From Paludibacteraceae bacterium (GTDB taxonomy: Bacteria > Bacteroidota > Bacteroidia > Bacteroidales > Paludibacteraceae): a stretch of DNA of 40,160 nucleotides. Each line of letters begins with the position of its first letter. Position 1 is the first letter of the stretch. Made by a program: the position numbers and the translations under genes. Below are positions 17,323 through 25,141 of the stretch, piece after piece. Location of the stretch: NCBI GenBank assembly GCA_024401645.1, contig JAKSKR010000026.1, positions 1 through 40,160 of the forward strand, written 5' to 3'. The notes under the pieces are model-generated. The model worked only from the letters and a program-made list of their open reading frames with translations. It was not told where the DNA came from and made no database searches.

Positions 17323-17681
17323 TATTCAATAATCTTGATGCATTTTAAGAAGCGCCGCATCAACAAATACCCATCCAAGTACCTTTTAAATAGGCAAATG
17401 TCAAGAAAAACACAGCGCCACAATACCAATTTAAAGTATATCAACAAAGTTAGCAAGATTATACGAATTAGCAAAAGAGCCAGATGCAAAGGGGGAATAA
17501 TGCATGATCCAAATAAGTCCCGACCAAGTAGATTATCTTTGAAAAAAAGTCATGAACTTTAGCCTATTAATCTTTAATCATTACTAAATAATATTGAAAA
17601 AAAAATGCTATCAATCTGCAATAGCAAATTAATAGCAATTAATATAATCCAACACTAGGCCGAATTTTTACAATAAAATTA
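17323..17681. other. Intergenic region between the SUMF1-like and CotH genes
   Basis: About 360 bp with no convincing gene; the plus-strand reading frame here is basic and low-complexity. It holds the promoter of the SUMF1-like gene. No clear terminator for the CotH gene is visible. Confidence 0.5.
17445..17475 (-). promoter_or_regulatory. Promoter of the SUMF1-like lipoprotein gene
   Basis: Minus-strand TTTTG (about 17475-17472) and TAACTTTG (17452-17445) are 19 bp apart, giving a leader of about 115 nt. Confidence 0.55.
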
Positions 17682-19754
17682 TCACATATTTTTGATCTGA
17701 GTATCAAGCCATTTAAGTTTAGCAAGATAAGCAGCCTTTAATCTGTTTACAGCTTCATCATAAGACATTTTTTCGTCTCCGTTTGGCTGTCCATTATTTA
17801 TCGGCCACATTTTAATATTCACAGCATCTGATTTTTTTAATTGAGTTCTTGTTGTTTCAATAAATAAAGGAACTTTAGTTTCCAAATCAGACTTAAAAGT
17901 TGCCCAACGAGATTTTACCATTGCCACAAATGCGGCATCTTTAAATAGCTGTGGATAATACATATAGTCCTTGCCTCTGAAATAAGACGTTGCATTTGGT
18001 ACAAATGTACCCCAATCATAATCCCAAACCGGGCCAGCTGTCAACTTTCCATTAGCATCCTTATACATATAACAACTCTTCGGATACCACATTTCTGAAT
18101 TCATTGTTAATTCATTAACGATCCAATAGTCAACATAGGATTCTAACTCCATATAATCAGCAAATTCACGATTAGCAAACTTGGTTGAATCATAGAGAGC
18201 ATCCTCCATCTCATTTACATAATTTACGACCCAATTATATTGAGCTTCATTAACTTCGCCAGGATCCTTGAACATCCATGGCAAATTACTCCTTGTAGGT
18301 CGGAATTTGTATATCTCGTCATAGTTCGCATCAATTTCAAAGACAAAACCACCAGTAATACCAGGCCCTTCAGTTGCTGCAAGATCGAGTTCAGCAATAT
18401 TCACACGCTTATCATCAACCTTAATTTGTTCACAGAGATAATAATTACCAACATGTACTCCATTAAACACCATTTCTACGTATTTTCCACTTGGAGTCCA
18501 TGCCAAATCTGTATTACGAGCGATTTCAAATGCAACAGCATTACGCATCAATGTCCTATCCATCCAATTAGCCATTAAACACCAACGTTTATGTTTGGAC
18601 ATTCCTAGTATTTTTGCTTTAGCGTCTAATTTTATATTATACGGCTTTTTGGGATAATTCCAAGTAGTATTACCACGTCCTTTTATCTGCATTGATCCAC
18701 TATAATCAATAGTACCGTCAGGCAAAAGAATAGTCATACTAGCACCATCTACCCAATCCGTTTTGTTAATCTCAGACTGTAATACTGGTGTATTTACAAA
18801 CACCATAGGCAATCCTGTAATAGCAGAATTGTCAATTACAGCTGTACGTGCAGAGTGATAAAAATTGCCAGCCTCATAATTACGTGAGGTCAATGAAATC
18901 ACATAAACAGATCCATCTTCAGCATAAATACGTGCCTTGAGTATCTTATCCGTCAAATCAATAGGGCGTATAACCATATATACTTCTAGCGGCTCTGAAA
19001 CTTCACCCACAGTAACATCTTGAAGTTCAAGCATCTGCAATGGTTGTTCCATTCTATTTTCAACTTCACCTGTTGAAAGATTTAATGAAGCATTTGTTGT
19101 AAGATTATCGCTCGCCATTAAAATCAAACGATTATACTTTCCAGGCACAGGCACAGTTATTTTCAAATGCAAAACACTTATAAGATAGTTAAAGTTAAAA
19201 CTAACTTGTCCTTCTTCATTAACTGTTGAGTTTATAGCAGACATATAAGCCAACTTTCCTATGTGATTGTGATTTGCATTCCCTTTTTGTTTTTGTGTTG
19301 AAAGATCAATTGGAATATCGTTCTTATCAAGGTCGAATTCACGCACAACAGGGTAATAAGCAGAATAGGTTGCAGATGGTTTTAACCCCCAACCGCCACC
19401 ATCGAACATTGCGGTCTGGGTTCCAGCACCATCAGCCATAGGGAATGCGACTTGACCACCTTTGTTAGGGAAAATTCCTATCTCGTCGTCCTCCGCCCAT
19501 ACAAACTGATAGTCCATACCATCGTCACTTACATGTACAGCCGAACGTGTGGTGTTTTTCCCACTAGATACTTTTGTTGGTTGAGCATCATAATCATCAT
19601 AGACATTGCCGAAATTTGGAATAACAACACCTATCTGCCTAACATTCGATTCTTCTTTGTAGTTTTCTTCTTCGTTTGTTAATTCTTGAATACAAGTAGT
19701 CAAGAATAACGCAACTACAAACATAGCGATTTTTGAAATAGCCTTATTCATCAT
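17682..19754 (-). CDS. Fimbrillin-like domain fused to a CotH kinase domain, probable lipoprotein
   Basis: 690 residues. A hydrophobic N-terminus ends in FLTTC (Cys21), a weak lipobox. Residues about 35-315 look like a fimbrillin/Mfa-type domain: WAEDDEIGIFPNKGG, YSAYYPV, VSFNFNYLISVLHLKITVP and YEAGNFYHSART. Residues about 350-650 are a CotH-type kinase: MQIKGRGNTTWNYPKKPYNI, MSKHKRWCLMANWMDRTLMR, NGVHVGNYYLCEQIK, GGFVFEID and GPVWDYDWG. CotH of Bacillus spores phosphorylates Ser in coat proteins; kinase activity and secretion here are inferred. A 57-codon ORF ends 6 bp upstream and probably shares the transcript. Confidence 0.88.
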   Translation of the reverse strand: MMNKAISKIAMFVVALFLTTCIQELTNEEENYKEESNVRQIGVVIPNFGNVYDDYDAQPTKVSSGKNTTRSAVHVSDDGMDYQFVWAEDDEIGIFPNKGGQVAFPMADGAGTQTAMFDGGGWGLKPSATYSAYYPVVREFDLDKNDIPIDLSTQKQKGNANHNHIGKLAYMSAINSTVNEEGQVSFNFNYLISVLHLKITVPVPGKYNRLILMASDNLTTNASLNLSTGEVENRMEQPLQMLELQDVTVGEVSEPLEVYMVIRPIDLTDKILKARIYAEDGSVYVISLTSRNYEAGNFYHSARTAVIDNSAITGLPMVFVNTPVLQSEINKTDWVDGASMTILLPDGTIDYSGSMQIKGRGNTTWNYPKKPYNIKLDAKAKILGMSKHKRWCLMANWMDRTLMRNAVAFEIARNTDLAWTPSGKYVEMVFNGVHVGNYYLCEQIKVDDKRVNIAELDLAATEGPGITGGFVFEIDANYDEIYKFRPTRSNLPWMFKDPGEVNEAQYNWVVNYVNEMEDALYDSTKFANREFADYMELESYVDYWIVNELTMNSEMWYPKSCYMYKDANGKLTAGPVWDYDWGTFVPNATSYFRGKDYMYYPQLFKDAAFVAMVKSRWATFKSDLETKVPLFIETTRTQLKKSDAVNIKMWPINNGQPNGDEKMSYDEAVNRLKAAYLAKLKWLDTQIKNM

Positions 19755-19760
19755 ATTAAT

Positions 19761-19934
19761 TTAGTCCCATACATTTCCGTTATCAGGTATTTGAGCTCCA
19801 GGATCTGAAGTCTCATCACTTGTACAGACGATGTCTCTACTTTCAATTTTAATCACACAAAGCTCATGTTCTTTAAAACACTTCTTTTCTGAGACGCTTT
19901 TCACGCCTTCTTCATTTTGAATTAGTTCTGTCAT
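19761..19934 (-). CDS. 57-residue small acidic protein upstream of the CotH gene
   Basis: ATG at 19934 opens a 57-codon frame that stops at 19761-19763, 6 bp before the CotH start. The N-terminal half is charged (MTELIQNEEGVKSVSEKKC). A short hydrophobic/charged strand (ELCVIKIESRDIVCTSD) follows, then an acidic, Pro/Gly-rich tail ending DNGNVWD. Cys occur at 19, 26 and 37. There is no signal peptide. From memory, similar tiny proteins with an IVCTSDxxxDPG-like middle and an acidic C-terminus occur next to surface-protein genes in Bacteroidales; I cannot verify this here. Tight spacing and a shared upstream promoter (20013-20020) support a real gene. It could be a substrate or partner of the CotH kinase (inference). 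Confidence 0.6.
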   Translation of the reverse strand: MTELIQNEEGVKSVSEKKCFKEHELCVIKIESRDIVCTSDETSDPGAQIPDNGNVWD

Positions 19935-20174
19935 TTTTTCATTAAGAAGGCCTCAAAATTATAGGAATCAGCAAGCCGCAGAGGCCACATTATTACAGCC
20001 TGAAAATTAACACAAAGATAGCCATTATAACATTCACGAGCAACAATTTGCATAATTATCATATGTGTAAAACATAGTTCTTTCTTCACTTTAAAACAGT
20101 TTTTAACATACTCAGCCCACGTACCATGCCTCATTAAGTTTCGCTTATTTCAAATAACCATCTTTTAATGAATA
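19935..20174. other. Divergent intergenic region, left part
   Basis: Contains the leader and promoter of the 57-codon ORF/CotH unit, transcribed leftward. The minus-strand reading frame across 19931-20134 has no recognisable family and overlaps that promoter, so it is not annotated as a gene. Confidence 0.45.
20013..20046 (-). promoter_or_regulatory. Promoter of the 57-codon ORF / CotH unit
   Basis: The minus strand reads TATCTTTG at 20020-20013 with TTG-type sequence at about 20046-20041, 20 bp away. The transcript would have a leader of about 75 nt before the ATG at 19934. Confidence 0.55.
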
Positions 20175-20209
20175 TTTGTCTCACACGCTGGTTATAGGCA
20201 GTAACTTCG
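20175..20209 (+). promoter_or_regulatory. Promoter of the desulfoferrodoxin gene
   Basis: TTTG at 20175-20178 and TAACTTCG at 20202-20209 (one mismatch to TAnnTTTG) are 23 bp apart. The leader would be about 20 nt. Confidence 0.55.
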
Positions 20210-20236
20210 CCATGTAATCAAAAACCAATAAAAATT

Positions 20237-20632
20237 ATGGAACTGAAATTTTACAAGTGCCCAACTTGCGGCAACGTCATCGTTAAACTGGTCGACAGTG
20301 GCATAACACCCTCGTGTTGCGGCAAAACTATGGTTGAACTAACCCCTAACACGGTGGAGGCAAGTGAAGAAAAACACCTCCCTGTTATTGAACGAACCGA
20401 CGAATGCACAATTCGTGTTTCGGTTGGTTCAGAGCCACACCCTCAAGTGAAGGAGCACCACATTTCACTAATTGCCATTGCTGCGGGGAATAGCCTACAA
20501 GTGAAATGGCTGAAAGTTGACAACGGTAAACCAACGGCAGAATTCAGATGCAAATGTAAGGTAGATGCCGCCTATGCCCTTTGTAACCTTCATGGGCTAT
20601 GGCTGACAAAAAAAGAAGATTGTAAATTATAG
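20237..20632 (+). CDS. dfx: Desulfoferrodoxin (two-iron superoxide reductase)
   Basis: 131 residues, full length for a 2Fe superoxide reductase. It reduces superoxide to peroxide without making oxygen, a cytoplasmic defence of anaerobes. The N-terminal desulforedoxin site has C8, C11, C27 and C28. The catalytic site has the EKH motif (Lys46, His47), His68 (EPHP), His74, Cys116 and His119 (CNLHGLW), so all ligands are present. It opens the block dfx, lysR, then rbr and perR on the other strand. The peroxide it makes would be handled by the rubrerythrin nearby. Confidence 0.97.
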   Translation: MELKFYKCPTCGNVIVKLVDSGITPSCCGKTMVELTPNTVEASEEKHLPVIERTDECTIRVSVGSEPHPQVKEHHISLIAIAAGNSLQVKWLKVDNGKPTAEFRCKCKVDAAYALCNLHGLWLTKKEDCKL

Positions 20633-20950
20633 ATTACTAAAAAAGTAGAGCTAGAGGGACAGCTTTTTTGAATAGTGTGTAAGTGTTTTGTAAATTCCAG
20701 ATAGATGCACTACCCAAAACCGGGTTTTAACTATGAAGAAGTACCCATTGAAATAAATGCAGCTATTTTTAAGAGTTTGTACTCTTCTTCCACTTTTCAG
20801 TGTGCTGAATGCGTGAGTTTTCAGCACACTTTTTTCCGGCATTCGGTTATTAGAAAAACTTATCAACGTAATAGAAAATACGGCAAACGTGTAGCTCTTA
20901 ATGAAGAATAAAGCTGTAATTTAGCACTACATCCTAAACAATTAGCCAAT
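20633..20950 (+). other. Intergenic region with two hairpins; possible 3' UTR or small RNA
   Basis: No protein gene is convincing in this stretch; the plus-strand frame at 20705-20911 runs across a strong terminator. A weak AGCT/AGCTTTTTT hairpin lies just after dfx (about 20645-20668). AAGAGT/ACTCTT (20771-20786) forms a small perfect hairpin, and a T-tailed terminator ends at 20835. It could be a long dfx 3' UTR or a separate small RNA. A possible lysR -7 box (TAATTTAG, 20917-20924, one mismatch) follows. Confidence 0.4.
20800..20835 (+). terminator. Strong Rho-independent terminator
   Basis: GTGTGCTGAA (20800-20809) pairs perfectly with TTCAGCACAC (20820-20829) and is followed by TTTTTT. 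It lies 170 bp after dfx and 115 bp before lysR. Confidence 0.88.
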
Positions 20951-21841
20951 ATGGAAATCAGACAGTTAAAGTATTTTGTTGCAATAGCCGAAACAAACAG
21001 TTTCTCGGAGGCTTCGCGCAAGTTTTACCTCTCGCAAAGCGCCATTTCGCAACAGATTAAGATTTTAGAAGATGAGCTAGGCATACAGCTTTTCAAACGT
21101 ACGCCACACAATGTCTCGCTAACCGAGGGCGGTCGACAACTTCTGCCACTTGCCCTGAAAACCCTGTCGAGCCTAGATGAATGCTACGACAAGATTGGGC
21201 GCATTAAAGGCCTGGTGGGCGGCGAACTGAACATAGGTCTGACCTACTCGCTTGAGCCCTACTTAAGGGAAACCGCCATTATGTTCATGCGCAAGCACCC
21301 TATGGTTCAGCTGAACGTTCACTTTAAGACCATACCCGAGCTGATGACCATGCTTCGAAACCGGCAGATAGACATTGCATTCTGCATCAGCACTGCCGAG
21401 AACCAAGACGAGGACCTTATTTCGAAGCCCACCATCAAATATCACCTCTGTGCCATCTTACGGAAGAATCACCGTCTTGCCAATAAGGAAAAGCTGACCA
21501 TGGAAGACTTGAAACACGAGCGCATCATCTTACCCGAAACCGGCGTGAAAGACCGGAACGCCATAGAACGCTACTTCGGCAACACGGCATCGGTACTGAA
21601 CATCAGTTCGGTCATTAACGACGCCAATGCCATTATGAACGTTCTGCAAGAAACCAACATGGTATCCATCTTACCCGAACAAAGCATCAACAATCGTCCT
21701 CTATTAAAAGCCACAAAGGTGGAAGGTTTAGAGAAGATGGTGCAGTCGTACAGCTTCATTCTGAAAGACAAATACAAGAAGCAAAGCGTCGAGATATTCC
21801 TGAAAATGTTAAGCGAAAATCTTTTGCCATACCAATTGTAA
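20951..21841 (+). CDS. LysR-family transcriptional regulator
   Basis: 296 residues, typical LysR length. The N-terminal winged helix-turn-helix is clear (MEIRQLKYFVAIAETNSFSE ... YLSQSAISQQIKILEDELG). The effector-binding domain starts near residue 90 (GGELNIGLTYSLEPYL). The OxyR-type redox Cys pair is not evident, so it should not be called OxyR despite the oxidative-stress neighbours; the N-terminal half is closer to the CynR/CysL type. Target genes are unknown; adjacent dfx or rbr are the first guesses by context. It is followed by a terminator shared with the convergent rbr gene. Confidence 0.95.
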   Translation: MEIRQLKYFVAIAETNSFSEASRKFYLSQSAISQQIKILEDELGIQLFKRTPHNVSLTEGGRQLLPLALKTLSSLDECYDKIGRIKGLVGGELNIGLTYSLEPYLRETAIMFMRKHPMVQLNVHFKTIPELMTMLRNRQIDIAFCISTAENQDEDLISKPTIKYHLCAILRKNHRLANKEKLTMEDLKHERIILPETGVKDRNAIERYFGNTASVLNISSVINDANAIMNVLQETNMVSILPEQSINNRPLLKATKVEGLEKMVQSYSFILKDKYKKQSVEIFLKMLSENLLPYQL

Positions 21842-21849
21842 GAATAGAG

Positions 21850-21886
21850 AAAGGGCGCTCCCAAGTTTTTTTTGAGAGCGCCCTTT
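21850..21886. terminator. Bidirectional terminator between lysR and rbr
   Basis: AAAGGGCGCTC and GAGCGCCCTTTT form an 11-bp stem with A and T runs on the two sides, so it can stop transcription from both convergent genes. Confidence 0.85.
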
Positions 21887-21906
21887 TGCCATATCCGTAA
21901 AAAGGC

Positions 21907-22461
21907 TTACTTCTTGTCGGCGAAGTAACGGTTCCACAAGCCAGCGAAGCCTGCACCGTGGCGTGCTTCGTCCTTGGCCATTTCATGAACGGTGTCGTGA
22001 ATAGCGTCGTAGTTCAAAGCCTTGGCATTTTTAGCAATACGAAGCTTGTCTTCGCAAGCACCCTGTTCTGCCAACATACGCTTACGAACGTTTTCCTTGG
22101 TAGAGCCAAGAACATCGCCAAGAAGTTCAGCGAACTTGGCAGCATGTTCAGCTTCCTCGAAAGCGTAACGCTTGAAAGCTTCAGCAATTTCAGGATAACC
22201 TTCACGATCGGCCTGTCGGCTCATGGCCAAATACATACCAACCTCGCCACATTCGCCATTGAAATGAGCATTAAGGTCCTTAATCATTTCTTCGTTGTCA
22301 ACCTTGCCGTCGCCAATGCGGTGTTCACAAGCAAAGGTCAAAGCGCCATTTTCATCAACCTCCTTGAACTTGCTTCCAGGAACTTTACATACAGGACATT
22401 TTTCAGGTGCAGCATCACCTTCGTGCACATAACCGCACACAGGACAAATGAATTTAGCCAT
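21907..22461 (-). CDS. rbr: Reverse-type rubrerythrin
   Basis: 184 residues from the ATG at 22461 ([16 protein letters not shown]). The longer frame from 22527 overlaps the end of perR and adds residues foreign to the family. The rubredoxin domain is N-terminal (C6, C9, C22, C25), and the ferritin-like di-iron domain follows with its two ExxH-type pairs ([10 protein letters not shown] and [11 protein letters not shown]) plus upstream Glu. This order is that of reverse rubrerythrins, NADH-linked peroxidases of anaerobes. It is the second gene of an operon with perR, 28 bp apart, and is likely under PerR control. Confidence 0.95.
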   Translation of the reverse strand: MAKFICPVCGYVHEGDAAPEKCPVCKVPGSKFKEVDENGALTFACEHRIGDGKVDNEEMIKDLNAHFNGECGEVGMYLAMSRQADREGYPEIAEAFKRYAFEEAEHAAKFAELLGDVLGSTKENVRKRMLAEQGACEDKLRIAKNAKALNYDAIHDTVHEMAKDEARHGAGFAGLWNRYFADKK

Positions 22462-22489
22462 AATCTTTAGTGTTGTATTGTTATAATAA

Positions 22490-22924
22490 TTAGTTTTTTT
22501 CGCCACGGCAAGAAGCACATTCGCCACGGTAATTGAGTTCTATGGTCGAGATGGTCAGTTCGCCAATCTTGTGTTTGCACACGTTTTTCAGTTCTGGCAA
22601 TTCTTCCATCATAATATCGAACACCTTACCGCACACATTGCATTGAAAGTGGGCATGAGGCTCCACATTACCGTCGAAACGTGTTTGACGTTCGTCGAGG
22701 GTAAGCATCAGTGTCACATTCTTATCGTAGAACAGCTTCAACGTATTGTAAAGTGTCGTTTTGGAAAGAGTCGGCAATTCGGGATGCAGAGCGGTGTAAA
22801 TTTCATCGACAGTCGGATGCGTCTTGTGTGTCAGCAAATAGTTCATTATGGCTATTCGTTGAGCTGAAGGACGTATGCCGTGTGCTGATAAATATTCTTG
22901 AGTCTTTAGCATTGGAATTGACAA
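22490..22924 (-). CDS. perR: Peroxide-responsive repressor PerR (Fur family)
   Basis: 144 residues. A winged helix covers residues 1-80 ([33 protein letters not shown]). The regulatory metal site has H36, D84, H90, H92 and D103, the exact B. subtilis PerR ligand set (H37, D85, H91, H93, D104) shifted by one. The Asp in last place separates PerR from Fur, which has Glu. The structural Zn site is C95, C98, C136 and C139. Oxidation of the His ligands by peroxide relieves repression. First gene of the perR-rbr operon. A start at Met5 is possible but the ligand numbering favours Met1. A PerR-box-like palindrome lies upstream at 23023-23037. Confidence 0.94.
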   Translation of the reverse strand: MSIPMLKTQEYLSAHGIRPSAQRIAIMNYLLTHKTHPTVDEIYTALHPELPTLSKTTLYNTLKLFYDKNVTLMLTLDERQTRFDGNVEPHAHFQCNVCGKVFDIMMEELPELKNVCKHKIGELTISTIELNYRGECASCRGEKN

Positions 22925-22974
22925 TCGCTTTTAAAAGCTGTTTAAAAATTTTACGAATGAATTCTTATTTGAGG

Positions 22975-23006
22975 CAAAGATAGAACGCAAAAATTAGACT
23001 TCCAAG
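22975..23006 (-). promoter_or_regulatory. Promoter of the perR-rbr operon
   Basis: The minus strand has TATCTTTG at 22982-22975 with a TTGG-type -33 about 19 bp upstream (23005-23002). Leader length to the perR ATG is about 45 nt. Confidence 0.6.
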
Positions 23007-23022
23007 AAAAGAGATGAAATTT

Positions 23023-23037
23023 TTGTAATAATTACAG
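23023..23037. promoter_or_regulatory. PerR-box-like operator
   Basis: TGTAATAATTACA (23024-23036) is a perfect palindrome around a central A. With its flanks it resembles the B. subtilis PerR box TTATAATNATTATAA. It lies just upstream of the perR promoter, which suggests autoregulation; its place upstream of the -33 element is not typical for simple repression. Confidence 0.5.
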
Positions 23038-23072
23038 AATTGTATCTAATACAAAAATATTTAAAATTATAC

Positions 23073-23498
23073 TTACTCAATTTCCTTCAGCAATGGATTT
23101 TCAATATCTAGAATATCATCAATGGGAATCGATAATCCTGAAGAGAGGATAAGGCGATGGTCGTAATCGTCAATCTTGCGCAAAGGTTGCGTTACAGCAA
23201 GGTAGCTTCCGCCGGCTTTCCTGTCATCGGGTTGGAAGTAGGTGATGGTAACTTCGGGTTGTTGTGCCACTAGCGTCTTCAAAAGTTCCATCTTTCGGTT
23301 CAGTACCGCCAATTCCTCAGCACCCAATTCCAGCTTGGCATCGGTCAGCCTAGCCGTTTCCTCAATGGCAGCGCCATGACCTGTTAAGGCGGCAAAAGGC
23401 GCAAACTGTGCCGCACGCGCCTCCATAGACATACGCGGATGTTTCCGAGAAACCGGATGTGGAAGGTTGATTATGTCGTCGTAATTGTCTTCACTCAT
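23073..23498 (-). CDS. YolD-like family protein
   Basis: 141 residues. The N-terminal half holds the motif RKHPRMSMEARAAQFAPFAA typical of YolD-like proteins, which in Firmicutes are encoded with Y-family polymerases. The second half is a beta-rich segment (VTITYFQPDDRKAGGSYLAV) of the kind seen in that family. The gene overlaps the polymerase stop by 4 bp (ATGA), so the pair is translationally coupled. A role as an accessory factor of the error-prone polymerase is inferred from context; the biochemistry is unknown. Confidence 0.77.
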   Translation of the reverse strand: MSEDNYDDIINLPHPVSRKHPRMSMEARAAQFAPFAALTGHGAAIEETARLTDAKLELGAEELAVLNRKMELLKTLVAQQPEVTITYFQPDDRKAGGSYLAVTQPLRKIDDYDHRLILSSGLSIPIDDILDIENPLLKEIE

Positions 23499-25006
23499 GC
23501 CTTGTGTCCTCCTATCTGTTGGTTACGTTCGCGAGCGGTGGCACCTTCTTCAAAACTCACACCTTTGAGAATAGCATTCTTTCCAAATCGTTTCTTAATG
23601 TCGAGCAACGTTTCCTGCAAGTTGCGCTCCTTTGCCAAGACGGCATCTTCTTCAGCCTTCTGCCTAGCCTGTTCCTCGTAGTCGGTAAAGAGTTCGAGCT
23701 GAACGGGTTGTCTTTCGGCATTTGCCTTTCCTTCGGGCACCACATGGTTGGTGGTTAGGTTAAGGCGGCGAATGAGCAAATCTTTACTGATGATGCGGTC
23801 GTAAAGCGCCAAAACCGCCTCGGTAATTATCTTCGACGAAGACGTCAGCCTACCAAGGTTAGCACTGCCGTGAGCAGCCTTGGGGACCTGACGACCATAG
23901 AAGTCGGTAGACATACGGTTGCTGTATTTTTGCTGAATGGCCGGATCGTTTAGGCTTTCAATATCGTAGCCAACGGTCAGCACCATTTGGTCGGCCACCA
24001 GTTTCTTGTCGACCAAGTCTAGGGCTACGGCATCGGCCATTTCCTGCACCACTACCCTCGCCTTCTTGTAGTCGTAGGCACACTGCAAGACCTGGCCCGA
24101 ACTTAACGAGTTGGTTTCAGGTCGGTAAGACTTCACCACGTCAATGGTGCAGGGTTCCCACCCCCAGGCATGGTCAATAAGCAATTCGGCATTTACCCCA
24201 AAAAGGCGGTAAAGGAAGTCTTCGTGTTCAATGGAACAACGCGCCAACTTGCCCATGGTGTCTATGCCATAGCTCTCTAGTTTGTTGGCAATGCCCTTGC
24301 CCACACGCCAAAAGCTGGTAAGTGGGCGGTGGTTCCACAACTGCCTGCGGTAACCCATTTCATCTAGTTCGGCAATGCGCACCCCATCGGCATCGGCAGG
24401 AATGTGCTTTGCCACAATATCCATGGCAATCTTTGCCAGATACATGTTCGTACCAATGCCAGCCGTAGCCGTAATGCCCGTCTGTGCAAGTACGTCGCGA
24501 ATCATGGTCATGGCCAGTTCGTGTGCCGTCATCTTATAAGTGGCAAGGTAATTTGTGGCATCGATGAACACCTCGTCGATAGAATAGACGTGAATGTCTT
24601 CGTGGGCGATGTATTTGAGATAGATGTTGTAGATTTTCGTACTATACTTTATGTAGTACGACATGCGTGGGGGCGCTGCAATGAAGTCGACCTCCCAATC
24701 GGCATGTTCCTTCAATTCGGAATCGAGAATAGACTTGCCCGTAAAACGATAATTGGGGCACTTTAGCTGACGTTGGGTGTTGACCTGACGCAAGCGCTGA
24801 TTGACCTCGAAAAGCCTTGCACGGCCAGATATGCCGTAAGACTTTAGCGATGGCGAGACAGCCAAACAAATGGTCTTCTCGGTTCGGCTGGTATCGGCAA
24901 CGACAAGATTGGTGTTAAGGGGGTCTAGTTCCCTTTCCACACACTCCACCGAGGCAAAAAAAGACTTCAAATCGATGGCTATATATGTCCGTTGCTTCTG
25001 TTCCAT
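23495..25006 (-). CDS. Y-family (UmuC/DinB-type) translesion DNA polymerase
   Basis: 503 residues. Catalytic motifs: YIAIDLKSFFASVE (metal ligand D12), YSIDEVFIDATNY (D144, E145) and the palm/fingers region SPSLKSYGISGRARLFEV. The thumb contains a helix-hairpin-helix (FWRVGKGIANKLESYGIDTM). The little-finger domain and a Lys/Glu-rich tail follow. Such enzymes copy past DNA lesions with low fidelity. Length and the YolD partner resemble the Firmicutes UvrX/YqjW group more than DinB of about 350 residues. I could not find a confident LexA-type operator in the short region upstream, which it shares with the divergent A2M-like gene. Confidence 0.95.
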   Translation of the reverse strand: MEQKQRTYIAIDLKSFFASVECVERELDPLNTNLVVADTSRTEKTICLAVSPSLKSYGISGRARLFEVNQRLRQVNTQRQLKCPNYRFTGKSILDSELKEHADWEVDFIAAPPRMSYYIKYSTKIYNIYLKYIAHEDIHVYSIDEVFIDATNYLATYKMTAHELAMTMIRDVLAQTGITATAGIGTNMYLAKIAMDIVAKHIPADADGVRIAELDEMGYRRQLWNHRPLTSFWRVGKGIANKLESYGIDTMGKLARCSIEHEDFLYRLFGVNAELLIDHAWGWEPCTIDVVKSYRPETNSLSSGQVLQCAYDYKKARVVVQEMADAVALDLVDKKLVADQMVLTVGYDIESLNDPAIQQKYSNRMSTDFYGRQVPKAAHGSANLGRLTSSSKIITEAVLALYDRIISKDLLIRRLNLTTNHVVPEGKANAERQPVQLELFTDYEEQARQKAEEDAVLAKERNLQETLLDIKKRFGKNAILKGVSFEEGATARERNQQIGGHKA

Positions 25007-25090
25007 AATTACTACAAAAATGACAAATTGGTGCGATATGGCAAAATAAGTAGAAAAGAAAAGCTGACAACAAAAGCCATGCGGTACATT

Positions 25091-25130
25091 TTTTGTATGT
25101 TTGTAGATGTATCTAGTTCGACATACAAAA
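25091..25130. promoter_or_regulatory. 10-bp inverted repeat overlapping the A2M-gene promoter
   Basis: TTTTGTATGT (25091-25100) and ACATACAAAA (25121-25130) are perfect complements, 20 bp apart. The left arm overlaps a plus-strand TATGTTTG -7 box (25096-25103). The repeat lies between the divergent polymerase and A2M-like genes and could be an operator or a 5' UTR hairpin. Confidence 0.5.
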
Positions 25131-25141
25131 TACTGTTACTC

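Noticed and set aside
20050..20064. PerR-box-like sequence (CATAATTATC region) near the CotH promoter
   Set aside because: About 11 of 15 matches in AT-rich DNA is expected by chance, and it is too far from dfx to be assigned.
20705..20911. 68-codon frame between dfx and lysR
   Set aside because: It reads through a strong terminator and has no recognisable features.
20951..21841. OxyR annotation for the LysR protein
   Set aside because: The neighbourhood suggests it, but the OxyR redox Cys pair is not evident and the N-terminus differs from Bacteroides OxyR as I know it.
22462..22527. Longer start of rubrerythrin
   Set aside because: It overlaps the perR 3' end; the rubredoxin domain begins at the later Met.
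24992..25141. 50-residue N-terminal extension of the A2M-like protein
   Set aside because: It overlaps the divergent polymerase gene and the promoter; the Met at 25142 starts a signal segment.
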